Source: Clostridiales bacterium VE202-21
GTDB lineage: Bacteria; Bacillota; Clostridia; Lachnospirales; Lachnospiraceae
DNA length: 64,000 nucleotides
Direction of reading: 5' to 3'
NCBI GenBank assembly: GCA_000509105.1
Contig: BAIF02000110.1
Coordinates: 1-64,000, forward strand
Shown here: positions 28,476 through 37,879 of the stretch, piece after piece
How positions within the stretch are numbered: the stretch's first letter is position 1
Layout of the letters: every line of letters starts with the position of its first letter
Made by a program: the position numbers and the translations under genes
Notes under the pieces: model-generated
Databases searched by the model: none
Seen by the model: the letters and a program-made list of their open reading frames with translations, nothing else
What the model was told of the DNA's origin: nothing

Positions 28476-29612
28476 ATGTACGAATTATTAAAACGGGACG
28501 GTCTTGCTAAGCGGGGCCGTTTTCATACGGTTCACGGAGTGATAGAGACTCCGGTATTTATGAATGTGGGTACTGCAGCCGCCATTAAAGGTGCAGTTTC
28601 CACAGATGATCTTCAGACAATTAAGACGCAGGTGGAGCTTTCCAACACGTATCACCTTCATGTGCGTCCAGGCGATGAGGTAGTAAAGAAGCTGGGCGGG
28701 CTTCACAGATTTATGAAATGGGACAAGCCGATTTTAACGGATTCTGGCGGGTTCCAGGTGTTTTCCCTTGCTGATTTGCGTAGGATCAGGGAAGAAGGCG
28801 TTCATTTCCATTCCCATATAGATGGAAGAAAGATTTTTATGGGGCCGGAAGAAAGCATGCACATCCAGTCAAACCTGGCTTCTACAATTGCAATGGCATT
28901 TGACGAATGTCCCTCCAGCGTGGCAGACAGAGCGTATATGACGGATTCCGTGGCAAGAACGACCCGCTGGCTGAGGCGGTGCAAGACGGAGATGGCACGC
29001 CTAAATTCCCTGCCCGATACGATCAATCCGCAGCAGATGTTGTTCGGTATCAACCAGGGCGGTATCTACGAGGACATCCGGATTGAGCATGCCAAACAGA
29101 TTACGGAGCTCGAACTGGACGGATATGCCGTGGGAGGCCTCGCGGTAGGGGAAAGCCATGAAGACATGTACCGTATTCTGGATGCCGTTGTACCTTACCT
29201 TCCACTGGAAAAGCCGACTTATTTGATGGGAGTAGGAACGCCGGCCAACATACTCGAGGGCGTAGACCGAGGTGTGGACTTCTTCGACTGCGTTTATCCG
29301 ACAAGGAACGGAAGACACGGACATGTCTACACAAACCACGGAAAACTAAACCTGTTTAATGCAAAATTTGAACTGGATGACAGCCCCATTGAGGAAGGAT
29401 GCCAGTGCCCCGCCTGCAGAAGCTACAGCAGAGCCTATATCCGCCATCTCCTCAAGGCAAAAGAAATGCTGGGCATGCGCCTGTGCGTCCTGCACAACCT
29501 CTATTTCTATAACACGATGATGGAAGAAATAAGGGCGGCCATTGAAGCCGGCGAGTATAAAGCGTATAAGAAAAAGAAGCTGGATGGAATGGAAGGTATG
29601 AAAGAGGCATAA
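28476..29612 (+). CDS. tgt: tRNA-guanine transglycosylase (queuosine)
   Basis: The 378-residue enzyme swaps guanine 34 for preQ1 in GUN-anticodon tRNAs. It shows the catalytic base in ILTDSGGFQVFSL, the nucleophile region GVDFFDCVYPTRNGRHG, GGLAVGESHEDMYRI and the zinc site CQCPACRSYSRAYIRHL. The ATG at 28476 gives the normal N-terminus. Its neighbour yajC is the usual partner in a tgt-yajC arrangement. Confidence 0.96.
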   Translation: MYELLKRDGLAKRGRFHTVHGVIETPVFMNVGTAAAIKGAVSTDDLQTIKTQVELSNTYHLHVRPGDEVVKKLGGLHRFMKWDKPILTDSGGFQVFSLADLRRIREEGVHFHSHIDGRKIFMGPEESMHIQSNLASTIAMAFDECPSSVADRAYMTDSVARTTRWLRRCKTEMARLNSLPDTINPQQMLFGINQGGIYEDIRIEHAKQITELELDGYAVGGLAVGESHEDMYRILDAVVPYLPLEKPTYLMGVGTPANILEGVDRGVDFFDCVYPTRNGRHGHVYTNHGKLNLFNAKFELDDSPIEEGCQCPACRSYSRAYIRHLLKAKEMLGMRLCVLHNLYFYNTMMEEIRAAIEAGEYKAYKKKKLDGMEGMKEA

Positions 29613-29638
29613 AAATTTAGTGAAATTCCAAAAGATAC

Positions 29639-29667
29639 TTGAAGAATTGTCCAATTTTGTGTATAGT
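29639..29667 (+). promoter_or_regulatory. Promoter of yajC
   Basis: TTGAAG, a 17-base spacer and TATAGT (29662-29667) lie about 42 bases before the yajC start, so yajC can be transcribed without tgt. Confidence 0.65.
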
Positions 29668-29708
29668 AAACTTATTGTTTGTAGAGATAGTAATTAGGAG
29701 GATTTAAA

Positions 29709-30014
29709 ATGAATGGATTATTAGCGGCAGGCGGAGCAACAGGGATGGGGGGAATTATCCTGATCTATGTTGTTATTATTGGTGGTATGTGGTTTTTGCT
29801 TATGCGCCCTCAGAAGAAAGAGCAGAAGAGAGTACAGGCAATGCTTTCCACAATGGAAGTAGGCGATACCGCTTTGACAACAAGCGGTTTTTATGGAGTA
29901 ATTATTGATATCACAGATGACGATGTAATCGTAGAATTTGGTAACAATAAAAACTGCAGGATACCAATGCAGAAAGCGGCAATTGCCCAGATCGAGAAGC
30001 CTAGTGCTGAATAG
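29709..30014 (+). CDS. yajC: Preprotein translocase subunit YajC
   Basis: The 101-residue protein has one N-terminal membrane helix (about 16-36), the conserved LLMRPQKKEQKR and the small cytoplasmic domain GDTALTTSGFYGVIIDI. It is an accessory of SecDF in protein export. TTAGGAGG precedes the start. The last codons and the stop form part of an outer base-paired flank of structured element C. Confidence 0.95.
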   Translation: MNGLLAAGGATGMGGIILIYVVIIGGMWFLLMRPQKKEQKRVQAMLSTMEVGDTALTTSGFYGVIIDITDDDVIVEFGNNKNCRIPMQKAAIAQIEKPSAE

Positions 30015-30305
30015 GCTAGGGATCCGCGGGGTGAGGGACGCCCGTCAGGGAACACATGGTGATTCCCGGGGCAGGCCGTTTGCGAAGAAACACTAACAGC
30101 GAAAAAGCAGCAGCTGATGGAACCAGCCGCATTCACTTAGAAATCTGATGATTTCTAAGCTCAGGCGGCCTTGAAAACTGATTTGGTAATCAGTTTTCAT
30201 CCATCAGCTGCTGCTTTTTCGCTGTAAGTGTTTCTAACCGCGCACTTAGATGCCCCGGGAATCACCATGTGTTCCCTGACGGGCTAGGCCCATCCGGGCG
30301 GGAGG
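30015..30305 (+). repeat. Structured element C: long hairpin with three-way tip
   Basis: It starts at the yajC stop codon. The lower stem pairs CGTCAGGGAACACATGG and TGATTCCCGGGGCA with the mirrored segment near 30253-30283. The internal loop reads GGCCGTTTGC on the left and CCGCGC on the right. The upper stem pairs AGCGAAAAAGCAGCAGCTGA with its complement near 30203-30223. The tip has GCCGC/GCGGC, hairpin AGAAAT-CTGATG-ATTTCT, and hairpin GAAAACTGATT/AATCAGTTTTC. The foot reads GAGGGACGCC on the left and GGCTAGGCCCATCCGGGCGG on the right. GCTGAATAG at the yajC end is complementary to CTATTCAGC at 30310-30318, extending the pairing into the coding region. Confidence 0.85.
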
Positions 30306-30319
30306 TCGGCTATTCAGCA

Positions 30320-30685
30320 GGTGAAAGGCTGGGGAGGGCGGCGGATGGGGTTGGCTTATATGGGCTGCGTTGGGAGGAGACGGCGTGGAATTTACTGATC
30401 TGCTGATTTGCTAATTTCCTGTCTGGTGAAAGATTCACTTTGCCAGGGCACATCCGCTGCTCTCACTTCGAAACCCTCCATGGGATGGGACTTTATGTGC
30501 CGGCCGGATGAAACAGCCGGCGGCAGGGGGAGTAGGGCGGCTGCGGTGCCCGCCATTTTTCCGCCCTTTTTAATTTAGAGCTGCTTATCCCCAAATTCCG
30601 CCCTCAGCTGCCCCTCCTTCCCCTGCCGCCGGCGTCCACCCTGACGCACTCCTACCCCAGTCATCCCAAAATTCGCATTAAAGGG
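30320..30685. repeat. GC-rich non-coding stretch with inverted repeat
   Basis: No convincing gene is present. GCCGGCGGCAGGGG (30516-30529) is repeated inverted at 30620-30633 around a loop of about 90 bases, and a competing small hairpin CCGGC...GCCGG overlaps its left arm. It may be a decayed relative of the structured elements, but the CTGATGA and CCGYTTGC motifs are absent. It lies upstream of the leuB promoter, so it is not a leader attenuator. Confidence 0.5.
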
Positions 30686-30714
30686 TTGAAACGTGGCGAA
30701 AAATACGGTATGAT
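30686..30714 (+). promoter_or_regulatory. Promoter of leuB-ilvD-ilvB
   Basis: TTGAAA (30686-30691), a 17-base spacer and TATGAT (30709-30714) lie 53 bases before leuB. The leader is too short for a T-box or attenuator, so regulation would have to act at initiation. Confidence 0.75.
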
Positions 30715-30767
30715 AAAAATTAGCATTTTTATTCTATTACATATATATTTGGAAGGAAGTATTTGGT

Positions 30768-31856
30768 ATGAGACTGAACATCGGAGTGATTAAAGGGGAC
30801 GGTATTGGGCCGGAGATCGTGACGGAAGCGATGAAGGTTCTGGATAAAGTGGGAGCAGTATTCGGGCATGAGTTCTGTTATACGCAGCTTTTGATGGGAG
30901 GGGCTTCTATTGATGTGAATGGCGTTCCTCTTACGGATGAGACGATTGCGCTTGCCAAGGCAAGTGATGCGGTGCTGATGGGGTCTATCGGCGGAGATGC
31001 CGCAACTTCTCCGTGGTATCAGCTGGAACCATCTAAGAGACCGGAGGCAGGGCTGCTGAGGATTCGGAAGGAATTGAATCTTTTTGCAAATCTGAGGCCG
31101 GCTGTGCTGTATGATGAGCTGAAGGAGGCGTGCCCTCTGAAAGCTGAGATCGCAGCAAAGGGGTTTGATATGATGATTATGCGGGAATTGACCGGCGGGC
31201 TTTATTTTGGACAGAGAAAGACCGTGGAAGTGGACGGGGTTATGACTGCATATGATGAACTTACATACAATGAAAAGGAAATACGCCGTATTGCAAAACG
31301 GGGATTCGACATTGCCATGAAGCGCAGGAAGAAAGTGACGAGCGTGGATAAGGCGAATGTACTGGACTCTTCCAGACTGTGGAGAAAGGTAGTAGAGGAA
31401 GTGGCTGCCGATTATCCGGAGGTGGTTTTGGAAAACATGCTGGTGGATAACTGCGCAATGCAGTTGGTTAAGGATCCGAGCCAGTTTGACGTGATATTGA
31501 CGGAGAATATGTTCGGGGATATTTTGTCGGATGAGGCGAGTATGGTTACCGGATCAATTGGAATGCTTGCATCAGCCAGTCTTAATGAGACAAAGTTCGG
31601 GCTTTATGAGCCAAGCGGCGGTTCGGCTCCTGATATTGCGGGCAAGGGGATTGCCAATCCGATTGCAACAATTCTGTCGGCGGCAATGATGCTCCGGTTC
31701 TCATTTGATCTGGATAAGGAAGCTGATGCCATCGAAAACGCAGTCTCAAAAGTATTAAAAGACGGGCTTCGCACGATTGATATTATGTCGGAAGGAAATA
31801 CACAGATTGGCACCAGTGAGATGGGTGACAAGATCTGTTCCTATATAAACATTTAG
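30768..31856 (+). CDS. leuB: 3-isopropylmalate dehydrogenase
   Basis: The 362-residue NAD-dependent enzyme oxidises and decarboxylates 3-isopropylmalate in leucine synthesis. It shows [37 protein letters not shown] substrate contacts, the catalytic Tyr in [20 protein letters not shown] and the cofactor loop [27 protein letters not shown] precedes the ATG. leuA, leuC and leuD are not in the window. ilvD follows after 60 bases. Confidence 0.96.
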   Translation: MRLNIGVIKGDGIGPEIVTEAMKVLDKVGAVFGHEFCYTQLLMGGASIDVNGVPLTDETIALAKASDAVLMGSIGGDAATSPWYQLEPSKRPEAGLLRIRKELNLFANLRPAVLYDELKEACPLKAEIAAKGFDMMIMRELTGGLYFGQRKTVEVDGVMTAYDELTYNEKEIRRIAKRGFDIAMKRRKKVTSVDKANVLDSSRLWRKVVEEVAADYPEVVLENMLVDNCAMQLVKDPSQFDVILTENMFGDILSDEASMVTGSIGMLASASLNETKFGLYEPSGGSAPDIAGKGIANPIATILSAAMMLRFSFDLDKEADAIENAVSKVLKDGLRTIDIMSEGNTQIGTSEMGDKICSYINI

Positions 31857-31916
31857 GTAGATCAGAGTTATAACAGCAGGAGTAATGGCATAAGTAGAAA
31901 AGGAGGTTTTAAAACT

Positions 31917-33590
31917 ATGAGAAGTGATACAGTAACAAAGGGAAGCCAGCAGGCGCCCCACCGTTCTTTGTTTCATGCGCTGGGAATGACGCAGGAGGAA
32001 CTGGACAGACCGCTTGTGGGCGTAGTCAGTTCCTACAATGAGATTGTGCCAGGGCATATGAATCTGGATAAGATCACTGAGGCAGTTAAAATGGGTGTGG
32101 CGATGGCGGGAGGAACCCCTATTATGGTTCCGGCAATCGCTGTCTGTGACGGGATTGCCATGGGGCATGTGGGAATGAAGTATTCTCTTGTCACAAGAGA
32201 CCTAATCGCTGATTCAACAGAAGCGCTCGCAATGGCACATCAGTTTGACGCCCTTGTGATGATCCCGAATTGTGATAAAAATGTGCCTGGGCTTTTGATG
32301 GCCGCGGCCAGAATCAACATTCCGACAATTTTTGTCAGCGGAGGGCCTATGCTCGCGGGACACGTGAAGGGCGGCAGAACCAGTCTTTCCAGCATGTTTG
32401 AGGCCGTTGGTTCCTATGCGGCAGGAACAATGTCCGAAGAGGATTTATGTGAGTTTGAAAATAAAGCGTGCCCTACATGCGGTTCCTGTTCCGGTATGTA
32501 CACAGCGAACAGCATGAACTGTCTGACGGAGGCTCTTGGTATGGGGCTGCGTGGGAACGGAACGATTCCGGCAGTTTACTCCGCCAGGCTGCAGCTGGCT
32601 AAACATGCGGGCATGCAGGTAATGGAACTGGTGAAAAAGAATATCCGGCCAAGAGATATTATCACGGAGGAGGCCATTCTTAATGCATTAACCGTAGATA
32701 TGGCTCTGGGCTGCTCCACAAACAGCATGCTGCATCTTCCGGCTATCGCTCATGAGATCGGAATGGATTTTGAAATTGAATTTGCAAATTCAATCAGCGA
32801 AAAAACGCCGAACCTGTGCCATCTTGCACCGGCAGGCCATACATACATTGAAGATCTGGATAAGGCGGGCGGTGTGTACGCCGTTATGAATGAGTTAAAT
32901 AAAAAAGGCCTGCTGCATACGGATTGTATGACTGTGACAGGTAAAACTGTGGGTGAGAATATTGCAGGCTGTACGAATCTCAATCCGGAAGTCATTCGGC
33001 CGATTGAAAATCCTTACAGCGAAACCGGTGGAATTGCAGTGCTCAAGGGAAATCTTGCACCTGACGGAAGCGTGGTTAAGCGTTCCGCAGTTGTTCCGGA
33101 GATGCTGGTACATGAAGGGCCTGCCAGAATTTTTGAAAGCGATGAGGCTGCCACCGAGGCGATCAAGACAGGGAAGATTAACCCGGGGGATGTTATTGTC
33201 ATCCGCTATGAAGGACCAAAAGGAGGCCCGGGCATGAGGGAGATGCTCAACCCAACCTCTGCAATTGCAGGATACGGGCTTGGATCTACGGTGGCGCTTA
33301 TTACGGACGGACGTTTCAGTGGCGCATCCCGCGGCGCATCCATCGGGCATGTGTCACCGGAAGCTGCTGTGGGCGGACCGATTGCGCTGGTAGAGGAGGG
33401 CGATATTATAAAGATCAATATCCCTGAGCTGAAGCTGGAGCTGGACGTTTCAGATGAAGAGATGTCGGCCAGAAGAGCTAAATGGCATCCAAAGGAGCCG
33501 GAGATTAAGTCCGGATACCTGGCAAGATATGCATCTATGGTTACATCTGGCAACAGAGGGGCAATACTGGAAGTGCCAAAGACAAATTAG
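31917..33590 (+). CDS. ilvD: Dihydroxy-acid dehydratase
   Basis: The 557-residue iron-sulfur enzyme makes 2-keto acids for isoleucine and valine. The cluster ligands are in [24 protein letters not shown] and the earlier [10 protein letters not shown] region; [14 protein letters not shown] near the C-terminus is the family signature. AAGGAGG precedes the ATG. It lies between leuB and ilvB in a branched-chain operon. Confidence 0.97.
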   Translation: MRSDTVTKGSQQAPHRSLFHALGMTQEELDRPLVGVVSSYNEIVPGHMNLDKITEAVKMGVAMAGGTPIMVPAIAVCDGIAMGHVGMKYSLVTRDLIADSTEALAMAHQFDALVMIPNCDKNVPGLLMAAARINIPTIFVSGGPMLAGHVKGGRTSLSSMFEAVGSYAAGTMSEEDLCEFENKACPTCGSCSGMYTANSMNCLTEALGMGLRGNGTIPAVYSARLQLAKHAGMQVMELVKKNIRPRDIITEEAILNALTVDMALGCSTNSMLHLPAIAHEIGMDFEIEFANSISEKTPNLCHLAPAGHTYIEDLDKAGGVYAVMNELNKKGLLHTDCMTVTGKTVGENIAGCTNLNPEVIRPIENPYSETGGIAVLKGNLAPDGSVVKRSAVVPEMLVHEGPARIFESDEAATEAIKTGKINPGDVIVIRYEGPKGGPGMREMLNPTSAIAGYGLGSTVALITDGRFSGASRGASIGHVSPEAAVGGPIALVEEGDIIKINIPELKLELDVSDEEMSARRAKWHPKEPEIKSGYLARYASMVTSGNRGAILEVPKTN

Positions 33591-33603
33591 GAGGTCCTTA
33601 TCA

Positions 33604-35283
33604 ATGCATTTAACTGGAGCAGAAATCGTCATTGAATGTCTGAAAGAGCAGGGTGTGGATACTGTTTTCGGGTATCCGGGCGGCGCGATCCTGAACGTCT
33701 ATGACGCTTTATATAAACACAGTGATGAGATCACGCATATCCTGACCTCCCATGAACAGGGGGCTGCGCATGCTGCAGACGGATATGCGAGAGCGACGGG
33801 CAGAGTTGGTGTCTGCTTTGCCACAAGCGGACCGGGAGCCACGAACCTGGTTACCGGCATTGCTACGGCTTATATGGATTCCATCCCGGTTGTCGCAATC
33901 ACCTGTAATGTCGGCGTATCCCTGCTCGGCAAGGATAGTTTTCAGGAGATTGATATTGCAGGTATTACAATGCCGATTACAAAGCACAACTATATCGTAA
34001 AGGATGTCAGTAAGCTGGCCGGGACGATCCGCAAGGCATTCAGAATCGCGCAGACAGGCCGCCCCGGTCCGGTACTGATTGATATTCCGAAAGATGTGAC
34101 GGGTGAGAAAACCGATTATAAGTGTGAAGCAATTGCTCCCGTCATCCCTATGGGTGCTGAGGAAGTCTCTGACAAAGAAGTGGAGACAGCAATCACCATG
34201 ATCAATAAGGCAAAACGCCCTTATATCTTTGTCGGCGGCGGAGCCGTTTTATCGGGTGCAAGTGAAGAACTGCTGGAGTTTGTACATAAAGTTGACGCGC
34301 CAGTCACGGATTCACTTATGGGTAAGGGCGCATTTCCGGGAACTGATGGAAGATATACGGGCATGCTTGGCATGCACGGGACCAAGACGTCCAATTACGG
34401 GGTCAGCGAATGTGACCTGCTGATTGTTATCGGCGCAAGGTTCAGCGACAGAGTGACCGGCAATACCAGGAAGTTTGCAAAGAATGCAAAGATTCTTCAG
34501 ATTGATATCGATGCGGCCGAGATGAATAAAAACGTCATTATTACCGCTGGCGTTGTGGGCGACATCAAAGAAGTCCTGAAGAAGATAAATGCAGGCCTGG
34601 AACAGCAGTGCCACCCCGAATGGATGAGTAAAATCCAGGAATACAAAGAAAAATACCCGCTCAATTACCATACGGACGGACTGACAGGCCCCTATGTCGT
34701 AGAAGAAATCTACAGACAGACAAAAGGGGACGCCATCGTAGTAACAGAGGTCGGGCAGCATCAGATGTGGGCCGCGCAGTATTACAAGTATACAAAGCCG
34801 CGTACCTTCCTGACTTCCGGTGGTCTGGGAACGATGGGATACGGCCTGGGAGCTTCTCTTGGTGCGAAGACCGGCTGTCCCGACAGCATTGTGGTTAATA
34901 TCGCAGGAGACGGATGTTTCCGTATGAATATGAATGAAATAGCCACAGCGGTGCGGCACCGGATTCCCGTCATCCAGGTTGTGATTAACAATCACGTCCT
35001 CGGCATGGTCCGCCAGTGGCAGAATCTGTTTTATGAGCAGCGCTATTCCGCCACCGTTCTGAACGATGCGGTGGATTTTGTGAAGCTGGCAGAGGCCATG
35101 GGGGCCGAAGGGATCCGTGTAACCACAAAGGATGAATTCCAGGCGGCATTTGCGAAAGCATTAACGCTGAATAAGCCGGTTGTCATCGACTGCCAGATCG
35201 ACAGTGATGATAAAGTATGGCCCATGGTAGCTCCGGGAGCTGCAATCAGCGAAGCTTTTGACGAGAGCGATATCAGCCATTAG
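33604..35283 (+). CDS. ilvB: Acetolactate synthase, large (catalytic) subunit
   Basis: The 559-residue thiamine-diphosphate enzyme condenses two pyruvates. The catalytic glutamate is in TSHEQGAAHAADGYARATG, the ThDP/Mg motif is GDGCFRMNMNEIATAVRH and the middle domain binds FAD. I place the start at 33604 (MHLTGAEIV) with TAGGAGG upstream; the longer frame overlaps ilvD. No regulatory ilvN follows, so the small subunit must be encoded elsewhere or the enzyme works alone. Confidence 0.95.
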   Translation: MHLTGAEIVIECLKEQGVDTVFGYPGGAILNVYDALYKHSDEITHILTSHEQGAAHAADGYARATGRVGVCFATSGPGATNLVTGIATAYMDSIPVVAITCNVGVSLLGKDSFQEIDIAGITMPITKHNYIVKDVSKLAGTIRKAFRIAQTGRPGPVLIDIPKDVTGEKTDYKCEAIAPVIPMGAEEVSDKEVETAITMINKAKRPYIFVGGGAVLSGASEELLEFVHKVDAPVTDSLMGKGAFPGTDGRYTGMLGMHGTKTSNYGVSECDLLIVIGARFSDRVTGNTRKFAKNAKILQIDIDAAEMNKNVIITAGVVGDIKEVLKKINAGLEQQCHPEWMSKIQEYKEKYPLNYHTDGLTGPYVVEEIYRQTKGDAIVVTEVGQHQMWAAQYYKYTKPRTFLTSGGLGTMGYGLGASLGAKTGCPDSIVVNIAGDGCFRMNMNEIATAVRHRIPVIQVVINNHVLGMVRQWQNLFYEQRYSATVLNDAVDFVKLAEAMGAEGIRVTTKDEFQAAFAKALTLNKPVVIDCQIDSDDKVWPMVAPGAAISEAFDESDISH

Positions 35284-35367
35284 TACTCGAAGACGGGATA
35301 GAGATGGCTTGAGTTGTAATGAAACCTATCAATGATGAAGTATAAAAAGTGCAGGAGGAAATTTGAA

Positions 35368-36450
35368 ATGAGTAGAGTGTACAATTTTTCAGCAGGGCCG
35401 GCAGTTTTACCGGAAGAAGTTTTAAAATCAGCAGCAGAAGAGATGTTGGATTACAAGGGAACCGGCATGTCGGTCATGGAAATGAGTCATCGCTCAAAGG
35501 CTTTCGAAGAGATCATTACATCAGCAGAGGCTGACCTGAGAGAGCTTATGAATATTCCTGACAACTATAAAGTCCTGTTTCTGCAGGGAGGAGCCTCCCA
35601 GCAGTTTGCCATGATACCGATGAACCTTATGAAAAATAAGGTAGCTGACTATATTGTAACAGGACAGTGGGCGAAAAAAGCTGCCAGTGAAGCCGCAAAA
35701 TACGGGAAAGTTAACAAAATAGCATCGTCTGAAGACAAGACGTTCTCATATATACCAGATTGCTCTGACCTTCCGGTTTCAGAGGATGCCGATTATGTGT
35801 ATATTTGTGAAAACAATACAATTTACGGAACCAAATTCAAAGAACTTCCGAATACAAAAGGCAAGACTCTGGTTGCCGACGTATCATCCTGCTTCCTGTC
35901 TGAACCAGTGGACGTAAGCAAATATGGGGTGATTTACGGAGGAGTCCAGAAGAATATCGGGCCTGCAGGCGTTGTGATCGTTATTATCCGTGAAGATTTA
36001 ATAACGGAGGACGTACTGCCCGGCACACCGACCATGCTTACATATAAAACACACGCAGACGCAAAGTCCCTTTACAATACCCCTCCGGCATACGGCATCT
36101 ATATTTGCGGAAAGGTATTTAAATGGCTCAAGAGCATGGGAGGCTTGGAGACAATGAAGGCCCGCAACGAAAAGAAAGCAGCGCTTCTGTATGATTTCCT
36201 GGATCAGAGCAAGATGTTCAAAGGCACCGTTGAGCCAAAGGACCGTTCTCTGATGAATGTGCCTTTTGTTACAGGAAATGCTGAATTGGATGCCAAGTTT
36301 GTTAAAGAGGCGAAAGCCGCAGGCCTGGAGAATCTGAAAGGTCATAGAAGTGTGGGCGGCATGCGTGCAAGCATTTACAATGCAATGCCATATGAGGGTG
36401 TAGAAGCACTCGTTGCATTTATGAACAAGTTCGAGGAGGAGAATCTGTAA
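35368..36450 (+). CDS. serC: Phosphoserine aminotransferase
   Basis: The 360-residue PLP enzyme makes 3-phosphoserine from 3-phosphohydroxypyruvate. Family motifs are NFSAGPAVLPEEVL, the PLP lysine in YGGVQKNIGPAG, and HRSVGGMRASIYNAMP at the end. The ATG at 35368 follows GGAGGAAA. It ends one base before serA, giving a two-gene serine operon. Confidence 0.96.
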   Translation: MSRVYNFSAGPAVLPEEVLKSAAEEMLDYKGTGMSVMEMSHRSKAFEEIITSAEADLRELMNIPDNYKVLFLQGGASQQFAMIPMNLMKNKVADYIVTGQWAKKAASEAAKYGKVNKIASSEDKTFSYIPDCSDLPVSEDADYVYICENNTIYGTKFKELPNTKGKTLVADVSSCFLSEPVDVSKYGVIYGGVQKNIGPAGVVIVIIREDLITEDVLPGTPTMLTYKTHADAKSLYNTPPAYGIYICGKVFKWLKSMGGLETMKARNEKKAALLYDFLDQSKMFKGTVEPKDRSLMNVPFVTGNAELDAKFVKEAKAAGLENLKGHRSVGGMRASIYNAMPYEGVEALVAFMNKFEEENL

Positions 36451-36451
36451 A

Positions 36452-37615
36452 ATGTATAAGTATAATTGCCTGAATCCAATAGCCCAGGTGGGACTGGAAA
36501 AATTTAATGAAAACTATGTAAGAACAGAAGATGCAGGAGAGGCGGACGCCATCCTCGTAAGAAGCGCAGGAATGCATGATATGGACTTCAGCAGCAGCCT
36601 GAAGGTCATCGCACGCGCAGGTGCGGGCGTTAACAATATCCCGCTGGACAAATGTGCAGAAAAAGGAATCGTCGTATTTAACACTCCTGGCGCCAATGCC
36701 AATGGTGTAAAAGAAATTGTGATCGCGGGAATGCTTCTTGCAGCACGTGACATAATAGGCGGTATCAGCTGGGTTCAGGAGAATGAAGAGGACGGGGACA
36801 TCGCCAAGATGACCGAAAAGAAGAAAAAGGCTTTTGCCGGGACCGAGCTGGAAGGCAAAAAACTGGGTGTCATAGGACTCGGAGCAGTCGGCGTTCTGGT
36901 TGCTAATGCAGCGACACATCTCGGAATGGAAGTATACGGTTATGATCCATACGTATCCGTCGATGCAGCATGGAAGCTTTCACGTAATATCCACCATGCA
37001 AAAACGGTAGATGAGCTCTATAAAGAATGTGATTATATCACCATTCATGTACCGGCGCTGGAAGATACGAAGGGCATGATCAACAAAGATACGATCAGCC
37101 TGATGAAAAAAGATGTGGTTATTCTGAATTTTGCAAGAGATGTGCTTGTAAACAGTGAGGACATGGTTGATGCCCTTGTTGCAGGAAACGTGAAATGTTA
37201 TGTAACAGACTTCCCAACACCGGAGGTCACAGGAGTCAAAGGGGCAATTGTAATTCCCCATCTTGGAGCTTCCACAGAGGAATCCGAAGACAACTGTGCA
37301 AAAATGGCGGTCAAGGAAACCATTGATTACTTGGAAAATGGTAATATTACACATTCCGTAAACTACCCGGATTGTGATATGGGACAGAAAGGTGAGGGCT
37401 CCAGAATCACCATCCTGCATCATAATATACCAAACATGCTCGGACAGTTCACAGCACTGCTCGCTAAAGAAAAATTAAACATCTCGTTGATGGCAAATAA
37501 GAGCAGAAAAGAATATGCTTATACTATGATTGACGTAGATGGAGACGTATCTGACGCTGTAAAAGAGGAACTTGGCAGTATTGATGGGGTTCTTAAAGTG
37601 AGAGTTATTCTTTAG
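36452..37615 (+). CDS. serA: D-3-phosphoglycerate dehydrogenase
   Basis: The 387-residue enzyme catalyses the first step of serine synthesis. It has the NAD-binding motif GVIGLGAVGVLVANA, the substrate/cofactor segment ARAGAGVNNIPLDKCAEKG, a catalytic His in IPHLGASTEESEDN, and a C-terminal ACT domain (NMLGQFTALLAKEKLNISLM), usually the serine-feedback site. This is the short form without the intervening regulatory domain. It is tightly coupled to serC. Confidence 0.96.
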   Translation: MYKYNCLNPIAQVGLEKFNENYVRTEDAGEADAILVRSAGMHDMDFSSSLKVIARAGAGVNNIPLDKCAEKGIVVFNTPGANANGVKEIVIAGMLLAARDIIGGISWVQENEEDGDIAKMTEKKKKAFAGTELEGKKLGVIGLGAVGVLVANAATHLGMEVYGYDPYVSVDAAWKLSRNIHHAKTVDELYKECDYITIHVPALEDTKGMINKDTISLMKKDVVILNFARDVLVNSEDMVDALVAGNVKCYVTDFPTPEVTGVKGAIVIPHLGASTEESEDNCAKMAVKETIDYLENGNITHSVNYPDCDMGQKGEGSRITILHHNIPNMLGQFTALLAKEKLNISLMANKSRKEYAYTMIDVDGDVSDAVKEELGSIDGVLKVRVIL

Positions 37616-37683
37616 TGACTAATGTATGGCAAAGAAACCGAACACAGGGGGGCTTGGAAACGGGTTCTGGCTGCAGAGTGGGC

Positions 37684-37740
37684 AAAGGAAAAAAAGAAGG
37701 AAAACCGGGGCAGACCTGATTTTCCTTCTTTTTCCTTTCC
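37684..37740 (+). terminator. Terminator of serCA
   Basis: AAAGAAGGAAAA pairs with TTTTCCTTCTTT, with further A/T pairs extending the stem, and the 3' arm is itself T-rich. It lies 69 bases after serA. Confidence 0.75.
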
Positions 37741-37778
37741 TCCACTTTGGCAGCTGGAAGACACGAACTAAATAACTA

Positions 37779-37814
37779 TTGACACAGAATGTATAATTGT
37801 ATACAATTATACAT
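37779..37814 (+). promoter_or_regulatory. Promoter with overlapping 26-bp palindromic operator
   Basis: TTGACA (37779-37784), a 17-base spacer and TACAAT (37802-37807) form a near-consensus promoter. A perfect 26-bp palindrome (37789-37814; half-site ATGTATAATTGTA) covers the spacer and the -10 box. The TTGTATACAA core resembles FadR/VanR-subfamily GntR operators, and a GntR gene is the second gene of the operon, so autorepression is likely. A repressor bound here would block the polymerase. Confidence 0.85.
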
Positions 37815-37879
37815 GGATGTAATCCGTAGGATTAAAGTGCTGCGGGGTGTTAACTGGATATTTAGGAGGTAATGGTAGA

